Shown piece by piece: positions 1 to 5,918 of a DNA stretch of 40,574 nt. The notes under the pieces are model-generated. The model made no database searches. It was given only the letters and a program-made list of their open reading frames with translations, and was not told the origin of the DNA. Both the position numbers and the translations under genes were made by a program. The first letter of the stretch is position 1. The number at the start of each line of letters is the position of its first letter. The stretch comes from Caulochytrium protostelioides (taxonomy: Eukaryota > Chytridiomycota > Caulochytriomycetes > Caulochytriales > Caulochytriaceae), in contig ML014277.1 in the NCBI GenBank assembly GCA_003615045.1, positions 1 through 40,574 on the forward strand. The letters are read 5' to 3'.

Positions 1-214
1 ACGGCTTGCCTGGGGATGCGACACCGCACTGCAGGTCTGAGGGTGAGGCTAGGCAACGTCCGATGTTCAATTCGGTATTGAGATCGCGCTTCACGAACAT
101 GCCGTTGATGGCTTCACACCACAGCAAACATTGGACCCTTGTGCCGGCGTCGCCCGGGTTACACGACCACATTCGTCTCGGCATATACCCGGGTCTGCAA
201 GACCCGGTTGAATG
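1..214 (-). pseudogene. Dispersed element copy R1: possible TnpB/Fanzor-like C-terminal fragment
   Basis: Read on the minus strand, the stretch from about 130 down to 48 encodes CLLWC, then NGMFVKRDLN, then NIGRC. This frame stays open to the window edge. The copy at 39928-40113 encodes the matching CLLWC, NGVFVNHDLN and RRC, with 16 of 28 residues identical by my hand alignment. Upstream of CLLWC the frame differs between copies and R1 has a TAA in the corresponding frame, so it looks decayed. The pattern of a short Cys pair, about a dozen residues, then (R/H)DLN and NI resembles the zinc-ribbon/RuvC-III end of TnpB and eukaryotic Fanzor nucleases. That family call is inference; the repeat relationship is directly visible. 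The element also holds a 7-bp hairpin (189-195 with 201-207). Confidence 0.45.
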
Positions 215-228
215 CTGTCGGCTCGGTT

Positions 229-244
229 GGGTGGGCGCCCACCC
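229..244. repeat. 16-bp perfect palindrome
   Basis: GGGTGGGCGCCCACCC equals its own reverse complement. It lies about 20 bp beyond the hairpin of repeat R1. It could be a structural end of the element or a chance GC-rich palindrome. Confidence 0.6.
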
Positions 245-655
245 GGGACGAGTGAGAGATCGACATGGCTGTCGGGTTCCGGGGGTTCACCTTGGTCAGT
301 AGTTCCGGCTAGCCCTTGCATTTCCATTGACGGAACAGAGCATGACGGCATGATGCTTGTGTCTTGGATGTCTTCCTCGAGGAGCGAGTCTGTTCATTGT
401 GGTACCGCTGAGTGACTTTTCGCGTCTTGAACTTGAACAACTGGCCGCCGGCACGGCACTCATCTTGTAAGGCAAACAATGCGCCTGCCATATCGTCGGT
501 CCGAGTTTTCAAAATATCGTCAAGTGCCGCTTCATCGGAGGCCAGATCATCTCTAACAGTTCTTGCTTCAGAGTTGTAATGGAAACCCGGCAAAATGCTG
601 GAAGGAATCAGATCAGTCAGCTGAGGAAACACGGGAAGCTCGTAACCTTCGTCCA

Positions 656-750
656 CAAGGAAGACAAACATTGGACCCTTGTGCCGGCGTTGCCCGGGTT
701 TCAGGACCACATTCCCTATCGGCATACACCCGAGTACGGCGGACCCGGCT
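656..750 (-). repeat. Dispersed element copy R2 (partial)
   Basis: About 85 bp resemble positions 121-207 (shared blocks include ttggacccttgtgccggcgt, then gcccgggtt and the gcata-ac-ccg segment). The part matching the CLLWC...DLN coding end of R1 and R3 is absent; the sequence diverges right after the shared acaaacattgg. The hairpin is degenerate here. Same orientation as R1. Confidence 0.65.
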
Positions 751-1368
751 GGCCGGCTAGCAAAGATTCAGCAGGGGGGGGGGGCACTTCGGCATGCGAA
801 GCACGGTCGATCTAACAATCCTTTATCACGCCGCCATGGCGACTTGGTACTCAGCGTCATATATGTGGACGCCAGCATTCGCGGCATTAGCCGCCGACTG
901 CCGTTGCTGTCTGGCGGTGCTCGCGACGTATCCTCTATGGGGAGGTTCACTAACGATTCAGTGACTATCGAATTATTGACATTTAAGTCCAATGAACGGT
1001 CAACCATCACTTATGGAAGAGAGAATTTTAGAACTTTCCCAATTTTCTCATCGATATCTCGGAGCTTTTGGTCCGAAACTACCGACTGATACGTGGTGAT
1101 TCGAATGCAATACAGAGATCGCTCACCGATTCTTTCGATGATAGCCAGGATCCGATGATGAGGGTCCCCTCCCGCCCGTGACGATCAGCGCTGCTCACTC
1201 GGTGGAGTGAGCCTCGTTGACAAGGCGTTCTGGCGAAGCCGGTCGACGAGCCGTGACCACCACCACATCGACGTGCCGTCATCAACGTGTCGACCACGCG
1301 GGCAGCGGACGCGCATGGTGCTCTCCCTGTTGGTCTCCATGGACGCTGGCGCCATGTCCACGCTTCTG

Positions 1369-1374
<6 letters not shown>

Positions 1375-1407
<33 letters not shown>
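1375..1407. repeat. (CCG)11 microsatellite
   Basis: Eleven uninterrupted CCG units in the GC-rich upstream region of the PHD gene. Confidence 0.9.
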
Positions 1408-1408
<1 letters not shown>

Positions 1409-2060
1409 GGCAGCCACCGCCTTCCGCACGAAGGCAAGGAGCGAGCGGCGCGGCGCGTGGTGCTCCGGCCTGCTTGGCCGGGGCCCCTTGCCACGCAGCC
1501 GCGCGATGGTGACTCGTGCGCCGCTCGCGGCCCCGCGTGGACGGCGCTTGCGTGGTGCTAGGCGCGGGCGATATGACCGCTATAGCCGCCGACCGACGCC
1601 GTCCTGCGCCGCCATACCCCGACGCCCGTCGCGCGAGCGGCCGGTCGCGCGCCACTCAGGACGCTGCCGCCCGCCGACCCTCGTCGGTCGGCCGCGACCC
1701 TCCGCGCATCACGCATCACGACCTTTTCCGCATCCCACCGCTGCAAGCTCACCATCGCGCGACGACGGCGCCGCCACGACCCGCCCGACGGCCCGCCCGA
1801 CGGTTGCTGCCGCCGCGCTCGCTTGCGCTTGCTGGACCTCCGTGGGTGTGCCGACGCCACCGCTTCATCACACCTCGCGCGCGTGGGCGTGGGCGACTTT
1901 GGGACCGTGGGAGCCCCCCCACTTGCTGCCGCCGTCACAGGCGGCAGTCACAGGCGGCGGCGGCGGCGACGGCGACGGCGACGGCGGCAGCGCGATCACG
2001 CGGTTCCCGCCGCGTGCATCCTGCCAGTCCCGGGCCGGGCTTGCTAGCGGCTTGCCCCCG

Positions 2061-2104
2061 CTGCTGCTGCTGCTGCTGCTGCTGCTGCCGCGCCCCATCG
2101 GCTG

Positions 2105-2138
<34 letters not shown>
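2061..2138. repeat. (CTG)9 and (CCG)11 microsatellites
   Basis: (CTG)9 at 2061-2087 is followed after 18 bp by (CCG)11 at 2106-2138. Both end less than 150 bp before the start codon at 2206, so they probably lie in the 5' untranslated region. Confidence 0.9.
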
Positions 2139-2139
<1 letters not shown>

Positions 2140-2205
2140 ATCGCCTCCCCCACTCTTTGAATCCCGTGGTCCACGGTCCACGTTCCGTTATCCACGGCGG
2201 CGACC

Positions 2206-4497
2206 ATGAGCGCGCGGGTCGCTGAAAGCCGCCGCCGGGCTGAGTTCGAGAAACGACTCGACCAGGCGGTCGTGGAGCGCGGCCGCGCCGCGGCCCAGGT
2301 CGAGGACGCGCTCGCGGCGGCGCAGCACGCGGCCGAGAAGGCGCGCGATCACCGCGTGCTGCAGCGCGTGCGCGCGGCTTATGGCGTCGACACCGACACC
2401 GACGACGACGAAGATCCCGTGGCATGCTCCATCTGCAGCCGCTGCGCCGTCTCACCGTTCAACCCGCTCGTCTACTGCGACGGCTGCGACGTCAAGGTCC
2501 ACAAGCGGTGCTACCACTTAGACCGCGTGCCGCACGGCGCGTGGTTCTGCGACCACTGCCAGGCGCATGCGGACTGGAAGTACTCGACGGCGGTCTGCTG
2601 CAACTCCTCCGAAGGCGTGTTCCGCGCGACAACGACGCCGCACCATTACTGCCACGTGGTCTGCGGCCTCTGGAATCCGGCGGTGGACACGTCGGATCCC
2701 CTCGTGTACGACGTGCCGCGCGCCGCGCTCGTCACTGAGGCTGTGCCCCACCGCCGTTGCCACCTGTGTAGCAACAACGGCGGCCTCACCGTCCGCTGCC
2801 AGCAGGACCCGCTCTGCAAGAACTGGTCCCACGTCACCTGTCTCCAGGATTTCCTCGGGCTGCCGTGGACCACGGAGCGCCGCGTGAATCCCTTGACGAT
2901 CGGCTGCAGCATCCACCGGCCGCCCAAGCAGACCCGCTACCCGGCGCCCACGGGCAACGCGATGCGCCGCAAGCGCGGGCTTCCGCCACTCTCGCCCATT
3001 GACTTCTCGGACCCCCGCCACCACGAGGCGGCCGTTGCGGCCGCTGCGGCCGCTGCGGCCGCTGCGGCCGCCGCCGGGCCGGGCACGAAGCGGCTCCGCT
3101 CGGCCCAGGCCCGCAAACTCGGCGATACCGCCACCCCTTCCTCTACAGCGACGTCGGATCATTCGAGTGACGCCACGTCTCTGTCCTTGAAAGTGGAAAC
3201 ACTCGGAAAACGGAGTGCAGACGGTCATTTGGCGCGGACAGGCCCATCTGCCGCCGCCGCACCCACGACATCGGCGTCGCATCCGCCAGCGCCACCGACA
3301 CTGCATCCCACGCCGCCGCCACCGCCGCTCACGCCGCCAGCGCCATCGGCCGCCGCCGCCGCCGCCGCCGCCGGCTCCGCTGCGACATCGCCTCACCCCG
3401 GCAGCGCGGGCGGGCGGGGCCTCCCGGGGCTGGTCCCGCCGCCGGCCATCCTCTCCCAAGCCGCACGCAAGCTGCAGCGCCGCCACCTGCAATCCGCGCC
3501 GCCGCTGCCGCCGCCGCCCGCGCCCGATCTCTGGTCCGTCTCGACGTCGCTCTCCGGTACGACCGCCGACGGCGACGCGGCCGCGCCGCCGGGCGAAGCG
3601 GCGCGTCACCCGTCGCGGCACACCTCCCGCGCGTCCTCCCCGGCGGCGCTGGCGCGGCCGTCGGCCCCGCCGCTGCCGTCCGTGCCGCCGCCGCCGTTCC
3701 AGGCCTCGCGGCCCCAGGGACACGACGGCGCCTCCCCCGCCCGGCGGATGGCCCACGCGCACGAGGCGCTGTACGGCGCTGCCGTGGCGCCGTCGGCCCC
3801 AGCGCTGCCGCACCACGATGCGACCGCGGCTCCAGGGCCCCTCGCGGCGCACGCCTCGGGTCCCACGCCCCCAGCGGCCACGGCGCTCTGGCCCCATGGC
3901 CCCGTGGCCCGGGCTCCGACGCCGTCGTCCCAGCCGCCCGTGGATCCGCCGCTGGGGCCTGCGGTAGCGGCGACTGCGGCGGCGGCCGGCGGCTCGGTGC
4001 GCACGGCCGGCGTGCCGGCGCTGGCCGATGAGTACCTTGCGGTGCTCGCCAAGTACGGCAAGCTGCACGACATTCTGTCGCGCGAGACGGTGATCCCGCC
4101 GTCGCTGGAGGAGTCGCTGCGCCGGGAGATCGCGGCCGTGCGCCGCGGCACGTTCCGGGAGCTGGAGCAGAGCTACGAAAGCGTGCACCGCATGCACGAC
4201 GAGACCAAGTCGCTCCGGCAGCAGCTCGTCCAGCAGCAGGCCCTGCACCAGGCGGAGCTCGCGCAGCTGCAGCGGCGCCACGTGGCGCAGCAGTTCGAGC
4301 TGCACCGCGTCGTCGAGGCGCAGCGCGCCGAGCTCGAGGCGTACGCGCAGCTCAAGCAGAACGTCGTCAAGCTTCTGCAGGGCTACCCGGTGCCCTACCT
4401 GGGCCCCATCTCCCTGGCGACCTGCGACGACTGGGTCGACGTGCTGGCCCGCGCCGCAGACTCCGAGACGGCGCTGGCGCCGGCTCTGGAGCGCTAG
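2206..4497 (+). CDS. PHD/extended-PHD chromatin protein with C-terminal coiled coil (AF10-like)
   Basis: Probable histone-tail reader of 763 aa. A classical PHD finger spans about residues 74-118 (CSIC, then CDGCDVKVHKRC, then WFCDHC). It is followed directly by an extended PHD (about 128-238: CCNSSEGVF, HVVCGLWNP, CHLC, WSHVTC, GCSIH). This PHD/zinc-knuckle/ePHD cassette is the signature of the BRPF-JADE-AF10 group. No EPL1-like, bromo or PWWP segment is visible. The middle (about 265-600) is Ala/Pro/Ser-rich low complexity, including a 9-bp repeated poly-Ala tract. Residues about 634-725 form a Gln/Leu/Arg-rich coiled coil, an arrangement most like AF10/AF17, whose coiled coil binds the DOT1L methyltransferase. 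The ATG at 2206 has the good context CGACCATGA. NTO1/JADE homology is the alternative. No intron is needed. Confidence 0.85.
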   Translation: MSARVAESRRRAEFEKRLDQAVVERGRAAAQVEDALAAAQHAAEKARDHRVLQRVRAAYGVDTDTDDDEDPVACSICSRCAVSPFNPLVYCDGCDVKVHKRCYHLDRVPHGAWFCDHCQAHADWKYSTAVCCNSSEGVFRATTTPHHYCHVVCGLWNPAVDTSDPLVYDVPRAALVTEAVPHRRCHLCSNNGGLTVRCQQDPLCKNWSHVTCLQDFLGLPWTTERRVNPLTIGCSIHRPPKQTRYPAPTGNAMRRKRGLPPLSPIDFSDPRHHEAAVAAAAAAAAAAAAAGPGTKRLRSAQARKLGDTATPSSTATSDHSSDATSLSLKVETLGKRSADGHLARTGPSAAAAPTTSASHPPAPPTLHPTPPPPPLTPPAPSAAAAAAAAGSAATSPHPGSAGGRGLPGLVPPPAILSQAARKLQRRHLQSAPPLPPPPAPDLWSVSTSLSGTTADGDAAAPPGEAARHPSRHTSRASSPAALARPSAPPLPSVPPPPFQASRPQGHDGASPARRMAHAHEALYGAAVAPSAPALPHHDATAAPGPLAAHASGPTPPAATALWPHGPVARAPTPSSQPPVDPPLGPAVAATAAAAGGSVRTAGVPALADEYLAVLAKYGKLHDILSRETVIPPSLEESLRREIAAVRRGTFRELEQSYESVHRMHDETKSLRQQLVQQQALHQAELAQLQRRHVAQQFELHRVVEAQRAELEAYAQLKQNVVKLLQGYPVPYLGPISLATCDDWVDVLARAADSETALAPALER

Positions 4498-4878
4498 CGG
4501 CGGCCACCGCTGCACGAGCGGCGCGTCGACGCGTCGACGTGTGGGCGAGCCGGCTTACCTAACACTTACGGACTTCAGGAACTGGGAAGGAACCGGACGA
4601 ACGGGAATCGGGAGCACGACGCCACAGGGCCGGGGCCAGGCGCGCCTGCATCGGCGCCTGCCGAGGAGCCGCGGCTTGCGCCGTCGCGACGGGGCGGCTG
4701 GGCCAGTGTGGCGTGCCGGTGATCCGTGAGGCGTGATCCATCGCGGCGTGCCGCTCGCCGCCGCCGCCGTCGCCGCCGCCGCCGCTGCCGCCGCCGCCGC
4801 TGCCGCCGCATGCCCGTCGGAGCATCAAAACGCCGGCGTCGGCGCCGCGTCGCCGCCTTCGCGCACTCTTCGGCCACT

Positions 4879-4953
<75 letters not shown>

Positions 4954-5914
4954 GACTCATGCCCCTCGCGGCGGCGGCGGCGGCGGCGGCGATCGGCCTC
5001 GGCCGAGCGGATCGGCTGGCCGTGCGTGCACGCGCGAGCGGCGCTCAAGGCGGAGCGTCCCGCTGGGTCGGTCTCGGCCGCGGCGCCGGGCCGGGTGGGC
5101 CGTGCGGATGCGGCTGGGCGCGGCGGTGCGCGATCCGTCGTGGGCCGCCGACGGGCACCCCGCGGCCGTCGCGCTGCAGGACGGACGGGCGAGCGCGTCG
5201 GCGGCGTGGACAGGACCGGCCGCCGGCGTCGGCGCGGCCGCCGGCGCTGTCACACCAGCGTCGCTTCGGCCGCCAGGGCAGCCGATGGCATGGCCGCGGC
5301 GCGATGGACGACCCCCGAATCGGTATGGCGCTCGCCCATGAAGTCTCCCATCTCCCTCACGACGGGCGGCGCCTGGGATCACGCTTCCAGCAGGCGGCTG
5401 CAGCATCGTCTCGTCACCCGCGGAGCGCGGTCGGGGGCCGCTCGCGAGGCCGATGCCGGGCAGGATCGACGCCACGAGTGAGGGTGATCTCCGTATCATG
5501 GCGCACCCCCTTCCGTGACGCACGCTGCTTTCTGGAGGACGCGCTCTGCCGTCGAGGGCGAGATCGAGCCAGACGGCCTCAGAGACCGGCCTCGAGACCG
5601 CCTCGTGCTAGCTCATCTTCCGCCGGAACTCTCGCTAGTCCAACCCATCGCCCATCGCCCGATCCCATCATTCGCCTGGCCGCGCCTGGCTCTGCCCGGC
5701 GCCCTTGACCGGCTTCCTTGGCCTGTGACGCGTGAGCCGCCGGTGACGCCCACCGGACCGTCGCCTTGCGTGATTCGAACCCCTCGTGGATGGCGATACG
5801 GACGCCGCGCCGCTGTCGGAACCTGCTGCCGCTTGCCGTTCAAGCCGCCGGCCCCGCCAGCCCGCTCGTCGTTGTCCCGGGGCGTCGAGGGCGGCCGGCC
5901 CGCCGGAGGGGACA
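4498..5914. other. Intergenic region with GCC and CT repeats
   Basis: No gene supported. It contains an imperfect GCC-rich tract (about 4757-4810), a (CT)32 run (4887-4950) and a short GGC run (about 4970-4990). Several open frames cross the repeats but show only repeat-derived Arg, Ala or Ser-Leu runs. The last part would hold the promoter and leader of the LRR receptor gene, including the short upstream open frame described separately. Confidence 0.6.
4887..4950. repeat. (CT)32 microsatellite
   Basis: Thirty-two uninterrupted CT units, immediately followed by CCAG and, four bases later, an ATG at 4959. The pyrimidine tract plus CAG mimics a 3' splice site, but the open frame after it is repeat-derived. 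Confidence 0.95.
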
Positions 5915-5918
5915 ATGA
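5790..5918 (+). other. Upstream open frame with signal-peptide-like sequence, stop overlaps next start
   Basis: A 42-codon frame begins MAIRTPRRCRNLLPLAVQ and continues hydrophobic (AAGPASPLVVV) before turning basic. Its TGA (5916-5918) overlaps the ATG (5915-5917) of the receptor gene as ATGA. It is in a different frame from the receptor. It may be a regulatory upstream ORF, or the true signal peptide displaced by a frameshift or an unrecognised splice. Confidence 0.4.

Larger units (their letters stand above)
251..2205. other. Intergenic edge region, no gene supported
   Basis: The first ~1.1 kb is visibly less GC-rich than the rest. It contains repeat copy R2 and an 11-G run (774-784). A 138-codon minus-strand open frame (309-725) starts inside R2; I recognise no family in it and cannot tell a gene from a decayed element. 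From ~1.2 kb the base composition becomes GC-rich, with (CCG)11 at 1375-1407, (CTG)9 at 2061-2087 and (CCG)11 at 2106-2138. The last two sit within 150 bp of the PHD-gene start and would fall in its 5' leader or promoter. No tRNA or rRNA was seen. Confidence 0.6.

Noticed and set aside
189-207. Hairpin CCGGGTC...GACCCGG as a bacterial-type terminator
   Set aside because: No T-run follows, the context is a dispersed repeat in a eukaryotic genome, and no gene ends beside it.
1287-2225. 312-codon plus-strand open frame upstream of the PHD gene
   Set aside because: Translation is Ala/Arg/Pro/Leu runs from trinucleotide repeats with no domain, and it overlaps the start of the well-supported PHD gene.
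4733-5481. Open frames through the GCC, CT and GGC repeats suggesting a small Arg/Ser-rich protein
   Set aside because: Composition is entirely repeat-derived, all three frames are equally open, and no motif is present.
5768-5790. GGGTTCGAATC-like T-arm on the minus strand, hinting at a tRNA
   Set aside because: The bases flanking the loop do not form a 5-bp stem and no acceptor, D or anticodon arms can be folded around it.
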